From Salvelinus alpinus (Eukaryota; Chordata; Actinopteri; Salmoniformes; Salmonidae): 64,000 nucleotides of DNA. This document shows, piece by piece, positions 13,541 through 25,230 of the stretch (position 1 is its first letter; every line of letters begins with the position of its first letter). The notes under the pieces are model-generated. The model worked only from the letters and a program-made list of their open reading frames with translations. It was not told where the DNA came from and made no database searches. The DNA lies in NCBI RefSeq assembly GCF_045679555.1, contig NC_092115.1, forward strand, positions 36,650,728 through 36,714,727, in the 5' to 3' direction. Position numbers and translations under genes: made by a program.

Positions 13541-14280
13541 ACTATGCCTCTAATCTAATGGGCCTGTTTATTTTGAGAGCCACATGCAGCTGGGACAATA
13601 GCAGTTGCACTGGGAACTCTACATTAGCCCTAGCAAAAGCTAATTACATGAGAAAAATAGGCATAAAATAAGCAAATAAAGATTAATCTTGTAGGCAGAT
13701 TGCTGTGGCAAAGTTGGTCGTTGTAACTTCATTAGCATAGGACCATTTTGATTTCATAGGCCTAACTTAACGTTTAACTTAAAACATTCAAAACTCAGTA
13801 ATTGTGTAGTTTACGAAGTGAAAGCTTAACATTCGCCATAATTTGAGGTACTGTAGTAGCCTACTGTAGACATAATGTTTCACTTTAGTCTTTAGACTAG
13901 ATTACACATTTGTAACATGCATATCTGCAGTCCTTGTTAATATCTTGCTACGTTGTTACAGTGTTGCAAGTGTAACAAGGTTACAAACATGTAATTTAGC
14001 CACCAGCTGAATCAGATACACTGTAGCTAACTATATTCGTAACAAATAGTGGCATGCCTCATTTCATTACCGGTCGGTTTGGAACAGGGACTTAAATGAA
14101 GTGTATCCACAAAAGCTTGAATGAAACAATAACATGTTACTAATTGAGCAATAACCTAGCAAACACAAAACACGTTAATCGAAGATTCAACTACGATATA
14201 TACAAGTTATAAATGCCCATTTTATCCGACGTAAGCAGAAACGTATCCTCCATTATATGAGGGTTAGCAAACAATAGGGC
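13541..14280. other. Unannotated AT-rich stretch
   Basis: No gene or repeat recognised. CpG dinucleotides are sparse compared with the patch that follows. Confidence 0.35.
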
Positions 14281-14680
14281 GAGACTCTCCGGTCACTATC
14301 GAGCACAAATGGATGATCCGTTTTCCGTCTGCGAATCTTTTCCCCCATTTATTTTCGAAAGGGGAAGCCCTGGATGAACGGATCATGCACATTGAATTGA
14401 ACACCAACCTTCGGCGAAATTTCTCACAGAGCTTGAAGCCACACGTGTCCTCTCAGCGTATCGTTCCCATGTCGTCGGGATGAGGGTTGGCTAATTTCTC
14501 CCAAATTGTTGGGACTCAGGATTCAACTCTTCGAACCCCGTAGCTACGTGGCCTGGGTGAAAATAACAATAGGCCCGATCACGCCAGGGGTCCTCTCTAA
14601 ACTTCCCTGCAGCTTCGGTCTGGAGTGAAAACCGAGTGCGAATATAGTCTCTTCCCGACTTTTGTTTCGGAACCATGAAA
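14281..14680 (-). promoter_or_regulatory. CpG-rich patch, candidate VANGL2 promoter/first exon
   Basis: About 24 CpGs in 400 bases by eye, against only a few in the preceding several hundred bases. It lies about 5.5 kb upstream of the VANGL2 start codon and contains no recognised transposon. VANGL2 genes commonly have a non-coding first exon, so this is a reasonable promoter candidate. No TATA box or defined donor was identified, and the assignment is inference. Confidence 0.3.
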
Positions 14681-15185
14681 CCTCACCCTAGCAATATATA
14701 TTATATTCCCCCTTTACTTCAATGGTCAATTATTTCCAAACATGTTCACTATATATATCCACACTGAAAAACACGCTTTCGACCCCCCGCCCAAAAAACT
14801 GTGTATGGCTACTTATCCCCAAATATCCATTCAGGTATTTTCACTTTCCTCTTTTCTCCCTCGACTGACTGGTAGACAGGGTTGCCAGGTCGAGCTACAA
14901 TTTTATTTAAATGGCTTCTGAAAACCCGCGCAGAATGCCTGGAAACTCCCCCCAAAAACATCGCAGCAAGAGATGAGTTACCACATTTAACCCCTTTTCC
15001 ATAACGTTATTGAGCGAATTAAGAAGTAATATCGTTGTCATTTTTAACATTTTTTCCATCAAAATAATAATTCTCGCGAGTTTAAGAATTTGTCACAAGA
15101 GAAAAGACAAATCGCCCTTCTTAAACTCTCCAGATAATTTCCCATCTTTGAAGTCGATTTAACTTGTTTTGACTGCTATGATTAA
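14681..15185. other. Unannotated stretch
   Basis: AT-rich with C-runs near 14785 and 14950. Nothing recognised. Confidence 0.35.
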
Positions 15186-15570
15186 GCAATAAGGCCCGAA
15201 GAGGTGTGGTATAAGGCCAATATACCACAGCTAAGGGCTGTTCATAGCCCTTAACCGTGGTATATTGGCCATATACCACAAACACCTGAGGTGCCTTATT
15301 GCTATTATAAACTGGTTACCAATGTAATTAGAACAGTAAAAAGTTAGTTTTTGTCATTCCCGTGGTATATGTCTGATATACCATGGCTTTCAACCAATCA
15401 GCATCCAGGGCTCAAACCATCCAGTTTATAATTGTAACCTCAGGATTTTGTGGTATATGGGCAATATACCACGGCTAAGGGCTGTATCCAGGCAGTCCGC
15501 GTTGCGTCGTGCATAGGAACATCCCTTAGCCATGGTATATTGGCCATATACCACACCCCCTCATGCCTTA
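15186..15570. repeat. Salmonid palindromic MITE cluster
   Basis: Three nested palindromes. 15190-15300 pairs GTGGTATAAGGCCAATATACC with GGTATATTGGCCATATACCAC. 15305-15432 is bracketed by TTATAAACTGG and CCAGTTTATAA. 15450-15565 pairs TATGGGCAATATACCACGGC with GCCATGGTATATTGGCCATA. It is the familiar salmonid repeat built around GGTATATTGGCC. Confidence 0.75.
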
Positions 15571-15919
15571 TTACTTAGATAAATCCTGTTTGCTCATATG
15601 CATAACTATAGATAAATCTGACGGGAGAGTTTGAGTGATGAAAATTGGACAGGGGTTCCCGAAATCTCTGTGCAAGAAACACTTGGACAAACTTCAAAAA
15701 ACAAATGTTGGGCTATTTGCTGGCAATTGTGCTGTTATTATGTGCCAGATGTTAAGACTACAAACTGTTATAAATTGACTATTTGCAAGATTGACTTGTT
15801 ATTTCAATACGCATAGGCTACTGACAAAAATCTGGGTTTATAATTGCAATTCAACTTTGCCATGGTTTGCTGAGCTAGATGCAGGTAGCCTGTAGGCCCT
15901 GATAGGCCAACATGCCGAA

Positions 15920-16285
15920 GTCCACAATGAAACTGACATTAAATGTGGAGAATGATACATTTAAGATAGAGCAGTGACCATGATCACAATTGATAACTCC
16001 CAATTTAATTAACTAAAAATGACCATTAATAATTGCATAGATACACAAGGCTACAACAACAAACTGAAGTTATAGGCTATTTATTAAATCCATTTGCCAG
16101 CTCCAAGTAGGCTACACAAGTTGAACTAATTGATTTGCAATGACTCCAGTGATCTCATCATTTCATTATATTTATTGTATCAAAACAGTAGCCTGTAATG
16201 GCATAGAAATTAAAAGCCTACTTGATGGCCAACAGATGCAATGTAGCCTATCATTCTCCACATTTAATGTACTTTCATTGTGGAC
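15920..16285. repeat. MITE with 37-bp terminal inverted repeats
   Basis: GTCCACAATGAAACTGACAT at 15920 and its reverse complement around 16266-16285 form arms 15920-15957 and 16249-16285, with about two differences plus a 1-base indel. The 291-bp interior has no open frame. DNA on either side (15571-15919 and 16286-16860) is otherwise unannotated. Confidence 0.7.
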
Positions 16286-16860
16286 TTTTTCTCATAAAAC
16301 ACGCACGTGAGGGAGTTCCATAACTTCCACTCGCTCAGCGCTCCAGACCCTAGAACTGAGCATGAGTAAAATCCTTCGCTTAATATTATCGATAAGAAAA
16401 GTCAACATTAGAATGCAGTTTACTTTAAACCACCTCTGAGCAAATTTATCTAAAGAGCCCTATTGCACCTAAATTCGTTTTCCAATGCTTTGTTACCATT
16501 ATATCAGTTCTAGTGTGTTAATATGTTTTGTGGAAAAAGGGTGTCTACATAATGACCAATCTAAATAGCCTACCTACAACTTGTAAAAAGTTGTCAAGAC
16601 ATGCTCTTGTGCTGCTCTGTCTCCATGACTCAGCTGCCTCTGCTGCATCACTCTCTCAACAAGTGCTCTCAACGCACACACACCTATGGGGAGTGATTCA
16701 GGCCAGAATTCAGCCACTGAAGCTACTGATACCTCTCACCAAGTCACCTAATGCCATTAGATACCGTCATGAATAAACATGGACTGTCAATGGAGACAAC
16801 TTTTTTCTAAGATGTCAAACTGCCTACACGTACACAGTGTCAGTTTGCTTGTATTTTTTT
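16286..16860. other. Unannotated stretch before the LINE
   Basis: Nothing recognised. A short plus-strand open frame at 16528-16776 has no domain. Confidence 0.3.
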
Positions 16861-16861
16861 A

Positions 16862-17830
16862 ATGAAAGATCTCACCACAAACGCCTTAAAAACGTTTACA
16901 GATAGATGGAGCGATCTTTTGGTCAGACTTCGGAGGCGCGCACACCACCCACCACTTCCGAGTATATTACTCGTTAATGTCCAGTCTTTAGATAACAAGA
17001 TAGACGAAATAAGGGCAAGGGTTGCTTTCCAGAGAGACATCAGGGATTGTAACATACTCTGTTTCACGGAAATGTGGCTCTCTCTAGATATGCTGTCGGA
17101 GTCGTTACAGCCACTTGGATTCTTTGTGCGTCGCGCCGACAGGAATAAACTTCTCTCTGGGAAGAAGAAGGCCGGGGGAGTATGTTTCATGATTAACGAC
17201 TCATGGGGTAATTGTAAAAACATACAGGAAGTCAAGTCCTTTTGTTCACCTGACCTAGATTACCTCACAATCAAATGCCGACTGTATTATCTCCCGAGGG
17301 AATTCTCCTCGGTTATTGTCACAGACATGTATATCCCCCCTCAAGCCGATACCACGACGGCCCTCAAGGAACTTCACTAGATTTTATACAAACTGGAAAC
17401 CATATATCCTGAGGCTGCATTTATTGTAGCTGGGAATTTTAACAAAGCAAATTTGAGAACAAGGCTACCTAAATTCTATCAGCACATTGATTGTAGCACC
17501 CGCCCTGGAAAAACACTGGATCACCGCTACTCCAACAACCGAGATGCATACAAGGCCCTCCCCCGCCCTCCATTTGGCAAATCTGACCATGACTCCATTT
17601 TTCTCCTCCCTTCCTATAGGCAGAAACTCAAACAGGATGTACCCGTGCTAAGGACTATTCAACACTGGTCTGACCAATCGGAATCCACGCTTCAAGATTG
17701 TTTTGTTCACGCGGACTGGGACATGTTCCGGGTAGCCTCAGAGAATAATATTTACGTATATGCTGATTCGGTAAGTGAGTTTATAAGGAAGTGCATAAGA
17801 GATGTTGTACCTACTGTGACTATTTAAACC
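16862..17830 (+). pseudogene. LINE endonuclease (APE type) domain, disrupted
   Basis: AP-endonuclease-like N-terminus of the LINE ORF that would nick target DNA. Visible motifs are LLVNVQSLDNKIDEI-type (here LLVNVQSLDN), CNILCFTEMW (catalytic Glu), KKAGGVCFMIND, DYLTIKCR and the GKSDHDSIFLLP end motif at about 17577. There are stops after LKELH (17380) and after TVTI (17825), and a frame change near 17380-17450. Confidence 0.85.
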
Positions 17831-17911
17831 TACCCTAACCAGAAACCGTAGATAGATAGCGGAATTCGCACTAAACTGAAAGCGCGAACCACCGCATTTA
17901 ACCATGGAAAG

Positions 17912-19569
17912 GTGACTGGGAATATGGCCGAATACAAACAGTGTAGTTATTCCCTCCGCAAGGGAATCAAACAAGCAAAATGTCAGTATAGAGACAAAGT
18001 GGAGTCGCAATTCAACGGCTTAGACACGAGACGTATGTGGCAGGGTCTACAGACAATCATGGACTACAAAAGGAAAACCAGACACTTTACGGACACCGAC
18101 CTCTTGCTTCCAGACAAATTAAACACCTTCTTTGCCTGCTTTGAGGATAATACAGTGCCACCGACGAGGCCCGCTACCAAGGACTGTGGGCTTTCCATCT
18201 CCGTGGCCGACGTGAGTAAGACATTAAAACGTGTTAACCCTCACAAGGCTGCCGGCCCAGACGGCATCCCTAGCCGCATCCTCAGAGCATGCACAGACCA
18301 GCTGGCTGGTGTGTTTACAGACATATTCAATCTCTCCCTATCCCAGTCTGCTGTCCCCACATGCTTCAAGATGGCCACCATTGTTCCTGGACCCAAGAAG
18401 GCAAAGGTATCTGAACTAAATGACTATCGCCCCGTAGCACTCACTTCTGTCATCCTGAAGTGCTTTGAGAGGCTTGTCAAGGATCATATCACCTCCACCT
18501 TACCTGTCACCCTAGACCCACTTCAATTTGCTTACCGTCCCAATAGGGCCACAGACGATGCAATCGCCATCACACTGCACACTGCCCTATCCCATCTGGA
18601 CAAGAGGAATACCAATGCAAGAATGTTGTTCAATGACTATAGCTCAGCATTTAACACCATTGTACCGCCCAAGCGCATCATTAAGCTTGAGGCCCTGGGT
18701 CTCAACCCCACGCTGTGCAATTGGGTCCTGGAGTTCCTGACGGGCCACCCCTGGTGGTGAAGGTGGGAAACAACATCTCCACTTCGCTGATCCTCAACAC
18801 TGGGACTCCACAAGGGAGTGGAGCCCCCTCCTGTACTCCCTGTTCACCCATGACTGCGTGGTCATGCACGCCTCCAACTCAATCATCAAGTTTGCAGACG
18901 ATACAACAGTAGTAGGCTTGATTACCATCAATGACGAGACAGCCTACAGGGAAGAGGTGAGGGCACTCGGAGGGTGGTGTCAGGAAAACAACCTCTCACT
19001 CAACGTCAACAAAACAAAAGATTGTGGATTTCAGGTAACAGCAGAGGGAGCACCCCACTATCCACATCGACGAGACAGCAGTGGAGAAGGTGGAAAGTTT
19101 TAAGTTCCTCGGCGTACACATCACGGTCAAACTGAAATGGTCCACCCACACAGACAGTGTGGTGAAGAAGGCGCAACAGTGCCTCTTCAACCTCAGGAGG
19201 CTGAAGAAATTTGGCTTGTCACCTAAAACCCTCACAAACTTTTACAGATGCAAAATTGAGAGCATCCTGTCGGTCTGTATCACCGCCTGGTACTGCACCA
19301 CCCACAACCGCAAGGCTCTCCAGAGGGTGGTGCGGTCTGCACAATGCATCACCGGGGGCAAACTACCTGCCCTCAAGGACACCTACATCACCCGATGTCA
19401 CAGGAAGGCCAAAAAGGTCATCAAAGACAACAACCACCCGAGCCACTGCCTGTTCACCCCGCTACCATCCAGAAGGCGACGTCAGTACAGGTGCATCAAA
19501 GCTTGGACCGAGAGACTTAAAAACAGCTTCTATCTCATGGCCATCAGACTGTTAAACAGCCATCACTAA
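17912..19569 (+). pseudogene. LINE reverse transcriptase and C-terminal region, frameshifted
   Basis: RT of the LINE. NPHKAAGPDGIPSRIL, ELNDYRPVALTSVILKCFERL, DPLQFAYRPNR and motif A FNDYSSAFNTIVP are in one frame to 18760, which then shifts. Motif B survives as TGTPQGSG and motif C as IKFADDTTVVGLI at about 18885, in another frame. A further shift near 19080 leads into ESFKFLGVHI, then RCKIESILSVCITAWY and the C-terminus to 19569. Both catalytic Asp positions are still readable, but at least two frameshifts prevent a single protein. Confidence 0.9.
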
Positions 19570-19950
19570 CACAGAGAGGCTGCTGCCTACATACAGACTT
19601 GAAATCATTGGCCACTTTAATAAATGGATCACTAGTCACTTTAATAATGCCACTTTAACAATGTTTACATATCTTGCATTTGTCATCTCATATGTATATA
19701 CTATATTTTATACCATCTATTGCATCTTGCCTATGCCGCTCTGTCATTGCTCATCCATATATTTATATGTATATATTCTTATTCCATTCCTTCACTTAGA
19801 TTTGTGTGTATTAGGCAGTTGTTGTGGAATTGTTAGATTACATGTTAGATATTGCTGCACTGTCGGAACTAGAAGTACAAGCATTTCACTACACTCGCAA
19901 TAACATCTGCTAACCATGTGTATGTGACCAATAAAATTTGATTTGATTTC

Positions 19951-21231
19951 TATGACATCTAAGTGTACATCATGCTTTCACGTTGTGTACATGCGACACT
20001 TACGTGTCACGTGTAAGTTTAAGTGTCTGTTTAGTTTATTATTAAGTATCTCACCATGAACGCCTTACAAACATCTACATAATGTCTACATGTATATGCT
20101 TTTGCACCATTTTTTTTTATTGTCAATCTCTGCCTTCGACTTCAGTGCGTTCAAGATAACTGGGAACTCGGGGAAAAAAAGAGCTCAGACTGGGAAAAAT
20201 AGTTTTGAACTATCATCCAACTCGGCATTCCAATTCAGAAACTTTGGCATCTTTCACTGACTTTCTGACCTGAAAATCACTGATGTCATGATATGACTAC
20301 GTTTTTCCCCAAGAGTTTCAAGTTTACCACAAATTTACCAGTAACAGACACAATCACCATGCGATCCTTAAGCTATACGTTGTGGAGATGTCTTATGGTT
20401 AAATGCAGGGCTTGAATTGAGAGGGTATGTGGGGATATAGGCCTAACACTTGCTATAGAGACAGGCAAAAAGCATATACTACCCCTTGTTTAATTAGCCT
20501 TAGAAAAAACAACAGTCCAGATTATATAAAGCGATGTAGGCTATAGAAATCATTAACTCCACGATTATTTCTGCATAATCTTCTAGCCTATTGAAGGTCT
20601 TGCTCAGCCTCAACATGGGTTCTTGGTAGGCATATAGGCTTATGAAAATATTCACTTTTAAATGAAAATCAAGTGTCACTATCACAGGAAAATATGGTTG
20701 TTTTATTAAATGCTCCGCAATTTAGAATATTAGTGAATGGCTATGTCTACAGCAAAAGACCAAAAAGATAGAAGCGGTTTAGAAGCGGTGTGGGGGGACC
20801 AAACAGCTTATATACATTTATTCAGGAGAATCGCATTGAATCAGGCTATTCATTTCAGTGCATTTGCGTTAGCCTAAACGGAACCGAAAACACCCCAGCC
20901 TGTTTTGATCACAGATCATGATAAAGCTTGAACATTTCAGCTATATCTGTCATTGATTTAGCCCACTTTCACCTACAGATTTGATACACATGAAGGCCTA
21001 TATTTAATCTGGATTTGACAAACAATAGTCTGACTAGAATCCTTTAACTAAATGTAGTCCTAATAATAAGCTTAGATTGTTTTCCTATTCATTTGCATAG
21101 GCTAACCATTGCTATCTTGAGCTTTTTATGAATAAACAGGCATTGGGATAAAAAAAATAAGTTTTGATGACAATAACAGTAGCTGTAGATGATGTAATGA
21201 AAAGTTGGAGTGTGGTTGGTAATGGAGGACA
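19951..21231. other. Unannotated stretch after the LINE
   Basis: Contains the 20045-20085 sequence resembling the LINE 5' end and a GTTCAAGATAACTGGGAACTCGG repeat fragment near 20148. The rest is not recognised. No exon was found. Confidence 0.35.
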
Positions 21232-22440
21232 TCAGGTGGATCCATGTCTGGGTGTTGGGCAGAACCCATAGGTCCTGGAGAACAGGAGCAGAGAAAAGAG
21301 AACAGGGTAGGAGACAGAGACGTAAACACACAGGTTACAGGTTGATCAGGTATGTAAAAATACAGTTATTGAATGATTTAATTTAAATGTTTGATTAGAC
21401 ATGCAATAATGTTAACTGTTAATGTTAATGTTAACACAGACAGAAAAGAAAGGATACCTGTCTGTAATTTTTATGTCAGTGGGGTTGCTGAGGTTAGGGA
21501 TGATCCCTAGAAAAGATGAGAGAGGTGAGTTGTGAGAGAAACTCAGGGGTGGTGTCATGGCCACACCTTAACAGTACCTACCTGGCAGCGGAGCTAACGT
21601 GTCCCAGTGGTTAGCCTTGAGATTGACTATTTGGAGAAACCCCTGGGCCAGTGTTGGTACTGCTGACAGCATGGCAATGCCGCCCACTGAGAGGTAGCAA
21701 ATAGTAATCATCTGAGATTTTTATATTCACCTTAATTGATGGTGACCCCAGCTTGGAGCGAAAGAGCAGCAAGTTTTCCCAGGTATCACCTTCCTTTCAT
21801 CCTTCTTCCAAACTAAGTCATTCGCCCAGATGTCGAAGCACTTGGTCCGCTTCTTGATTCTCCTCTGGTAGCTCTCCTTCTGTTTCTCCTGCACCTTGTC
21901 AATGTTCAGTCTCACCTTGATTGATAATATAAATAAATGCAATTATATTTAATATTATTACAGATACATCTCTTACATGTCTCTTGGAGGGCCAGAAAAT
22001 AAATTAACACCGGACAATAATTTTTACCTGGTCAAAAACCTCCAGATCCTTCTCAGCCCGTGCCTGAAGGTGGTCCTCGAAGTTGTTCTGACCTGGTTCG
22101 ACAACTTCCACCACATCAGGTGGAGTTTCAGGGATCTCAAAGTACGTTATCCAAAAATAACAATAGACAAACAACAACACTAAGTCAATCACAAATTTTA
22201 AATACTACAGTATATGCAATAATTGTATATATAATTGCGTTGTTTACCTCAGTAAAGAGCTGCAGCTCCCATCCATACAGCAGTCGATAGGGTGAGTACT
22301 CTGGAGGCCTGGATGCTGCTGTTGTGTGCAAAGAGAATTACCTTCAGCTTGTCCTTCCACCATTCCTGGTAACCGTCAAGGGACTTGCCCATGGCAGTCT
22401 TGAGGGTCTGGTTGGTCCGTTCATCTAAAACTGGAGGAGG

Positions 22441-22794
22441 TGTCACGCCCTGACCTTAGAGATCCTTATTTATTCTCTATGTTTGGTTGGGTCAGGGTGT
22501 GACTCGGGTGGGAAAATCAATGCTTTCTATTTCTTTGTTGTTTTGCCGAGTGTGGTTCCCAATCAGAGGCAGCTGTCTATCGTTGTCTCTGATTGGGGAT
22601 CATATATAAGTTGTGATTTTCCGTTTGGGTTTTGTGGGGTGTTTATTCTGTTTAGTGTCTGTGCCTGCCGGAACTGTTCGCTTTCGTTTTTGGATTTGTT
22701 ATTTTTGTTTGAGTGTTTTTGTAAATAAATATCATGAACACTTTCCACGCTGCGCTTTGGTCCACTCTTCCTTCCACCGACGACGAGCGCTACA
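22441..22794 (+). mobile_element. Solo LTR of a gypsy-type retrotransposon with 5-bp target duplication
   Basis: Begins TGTCACGCCCTGACC, ends GAGCGCTACA, and is flanked on both sides by GGAGG (22436-22440 and 22795-22799). It contains a TATA-like CATATATAAG and an AATAAA. No internal region remains, so it is the product of LTR-LTR recombination. It splits the splice acceptor of the integrase-derived gene. Confidence 0.88.
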
Positions 22795-23103
22795 GGAGGG
22801 GGTAGGAAAGTGCAATCTATTGACAATGGAAGATGTTGAAATGTCTGATTATGTACCATGGAAAATGTATTAATTTAATAAAAATTAAAACAAACTATTG
22901 GTGACAGAATATAACTTATAATATCCGTACCTTGTTCCAGAGTTCATGACCTCGGTCACTCAAGATGACCTCAGGAGAATCGTCTTGTCCTTGATGGGCA
23001 TCATACAAAAGGAAAATCAATTGTTGGTTCCAAACACACTTTTTAAATGGGTTACAGAAGGGAATTTAGAGTTAAGCATGTTCTCTTCCTTTACTGACCT
23101 TAA

Positions 23104-24117
23104 AATCTCTTTGGGATCGGTGTCCCGCTAGCGTGCCAATACAACAACATCCGGTGAAATTGTAGAGCGCGAAATTCAAAATACAAAAATCGTAATATTA
23201 AACATTCATGAAAATACAAGCGTCTTACATCATTTAAAAGCTTAACTTCTTGTTAATCCAACCACGTTGTCAGATTTCAAAATGCTTTACGGCGAAAGCA
23301 TAACATGCGATTATCTGAGGACAGCACCCCACATCAAAATACTTTTCCAAACCGGCAAAATCACAAATAGCGATAAAATAAATCACTTACCTTTGAAGAT
23401 CGTCCTCTGTTTGCAATCCCAAGGGTCCCAGCTACACAATGATTGGTCGTTTTGTTCGATAAAGTCTCTCTTTATATCCAAAAAAGTCAGTTTAGTTGGC
23501 GCCATTGATTTCAGTAATCCACTCGTTCAACGTGCATTCAAACTAATCCAAAAAGTTACCGGTAAAGTTCGTCCAAACAAGTCAAATTATGTTTCTAATT
23601 AATCTTCAGGTACTCTAATATCTAAATAAATGATCATATTTAAGACGGAGAATAGTATGTTCAATAGGGAAGATAAATGACGAAGAGCGCGCACCTCATT
23701 CACACGCGCAACAAGACTACTTTTCTAATGAGGGACACCTTGGATAAACTACTTGTTTGTAGTTTATCCAAGGTAAACAAGCCTGAAACCCTGTCTAAAG
23801 ACTGTTGACATCTAGTGGAAGCCATAGGAACTGCAATCTGGGTCCTATTTATTTGTTTTTCTTATAGGCTAGCATTGAAATGGCCTGTGACCTCAAAAAA
23901 ACATTTTCCGGATGGATTTTCCTCGGGGTTTTGCCTGCCATATCAGTTCTGTTATACTCAGACATTATTTTAACAGTTTTTAGAAACTTCAGAGTGTTTT
24001 TTATCCAATGCTACCAATTATATGCATATCCTAGCTTCTGGGCCTGAGTAACAGGCTGTTTACTTTGGGCACGTCAGTCATCCGAACTTCCGAACACTGC
24101 CCCCTAGCCTTAAGAGG
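23104..24117. repeat. Salmonid about 1-kb interspersed repeat, copy 1
   Basis: Begins near CTCTTTGGGATCGGTGTCCC and ends ACTGCCCCCTAGCCTTAAGAGGT. Shares blocks with the copy at 62287-63323 (TTTTACAGCGAAAGC-like, TTTGTTCGATAAAG, CAGTTCTGTTATACTC, CCAATTATATGCATAT) and, in reverse, with 33538-37016. It has no conserved ORF and lies in an intron of the integrase-derived gene. Confidence 0.75.
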
Positions 24118-25106
24118 TGAGTATTGCCTCCACTCACTTGGTAAAGTAATCGGTCCTCGTCAGACACCAGCTGTTGCCATTCCTGGATTTCATGAAGGGT
24201 CCGATGAGGTCCACCCCTAACATTTAAAGTGTTAGAGAGGATTACTTCATTCTTACCCATATCTGTGTCAGTCAGTATGCTGATTTTCATATTTGTAAGG
24301 ATAATGACACACATTCTATAATATTGAACTCTTCTGTGGTCAAATAAAGCAACCATTACAAAACAACTTATCAGGGCAAAACTCCTGCGTCACAGTCTTC
24401 ACCCTCTTAAACTTCTGTCAGGCTGGACAGGTACTGACCTTTAAGCACAAGGTGACAAATTGAAATGTTGTGTTCTCTCTCATTAGAACCATAATAATTT
24501 CAGATTTAATAGAATGTGATTGATAAAGGTTATTTCACTTGCCCAGCTGTCCCCATCCTTGACAATCCCACGCCAAAAGAAGCGTAGGTTGATTTTGGCA
24601 ATCATGAGCTTCACTTTGAAATGGCCAACATGCATCTCGGTCAGCATGGCCTATAACTAAATGTATAGCTAGCAACTTGTAGATGACCAACTAGCTAGAT
24701 GTAAAATGGTTGTTCATAGCTAAATCCTTCCAGTTATGTAATAGAAGTTAACTGCTTAGCGTTACCCTGAATAGTGCATTTCTGCCCCCTACGAATGTTG
24801 CACCTCTTGTCGAGATCAGTGCTGCCATAGTACTTCGCCTGGTTGGAAAGATTAAATAAAATCTCCTCTAGGGATGCCATTGAAGTGAAAACTACACACA
24901 AACAGAAAGCTACAATAACAGTTAGCTAGCTAACATTAGCTAAATAAAACTGTCTGGCTAGCTAGCTAGCTGACTAGGCAGGCTGATGTAAGTAAATAAG
25001 TAACGTTACAATAGCACTAGCAATTTCAATCTAAAAAAAGCTTAAATTATTTATTCCTATTTAACAATATTTTGTTATATAAAAACAAAGATATTGTAAC
25101 GACCCT

Positions 25107-25230
25107 GGGTTTATAAGCGCGGAAATCGACTCTGCCGCTTGAGCATGCTTTTGCGGCACAGTCGATAGCGCGCCGGACCTCGGGCTAGAAGGTCGAGGGT
25201 TCGAGACCTGCTCCCTGCTGTTTCATTACA
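25107..25230 (+). repeat. tRNA-derived SINE-like sequence
   Basis: Contains a perfect Pol III B box (GGTTCGAGACC at about 25198), preceded about 50 bases earlier by an A-box-like GCACAGTCGATAGCGC. This is a tRNA-like head with little or no SINE tail. It cannot form a canonical tRNA cloverleaf by eye, so it is called a SINE relic, not a tRNA gene. Confidence 0.5.

Larger units (their letters stand above)
16862..19950 (+). mobile_element. Decayed Rex/L2-type non-LTR retrotransposon (LINE)
   Basis: A nearly full-length LINE in order endonuclease, reverse transcriptase, C-terminal region, then a 3' tail ending AATAAAATTTGATTTGATTT at about 19930-19950. That tail is typical of fish Rex/L2-type LINEs that end in short tandem repeats. 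Several stops and frameshifts break the single expected ORF. Sequence similar to its first 35 or so bases recurs after the 3' end near 20045-20085. Confidence 0.92.
21232..24880 (-). pseudogene. Multi-exon integrase-derived gene (gypsy/Ginger-like DDE integrase), decayed
   Basis: Minus-strand exon-like blocks follow the order of an integrase. 24880-24793 is the first exon (MASLEEILFNLSNQ). 24650-24539 is the HHCC zinc-binding start (HVGHFKVK, INLRFFWRGIVKD). About 24437-24374 is the CC part. 24216-24138 has the first catalytic Asp (VDLIGPFMKS, TDYFTK). The block ending at 22931 has the second Asp (VILSDRGHELWNK). 22430-22248 has the Glu (DERTNQTLKTAMGK). 22135-22028, 21915-21790, 21686-21592, 21509-21458 and 21274-21232 form the C-terminus. 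Most blocks have AG/GT borders, and several successive phases agree. Lesions: the second zinc Cys is a stop (CPA*Q), there is a frameshift at SSIQAS, a solo LTR sits at one acceptor, and the phase at 21790/21686 is unexplained. It may be a Ginger-type transposon or a dead domesticated integrase gene; plain gypsy elements lack such introns. Confidence 0.7.

Noticed and set aside
25107..25230. Functional tRNA gene
   Set aside because: Only the B box and a loose A box are present; acceptor and anticodon stems do not pair.
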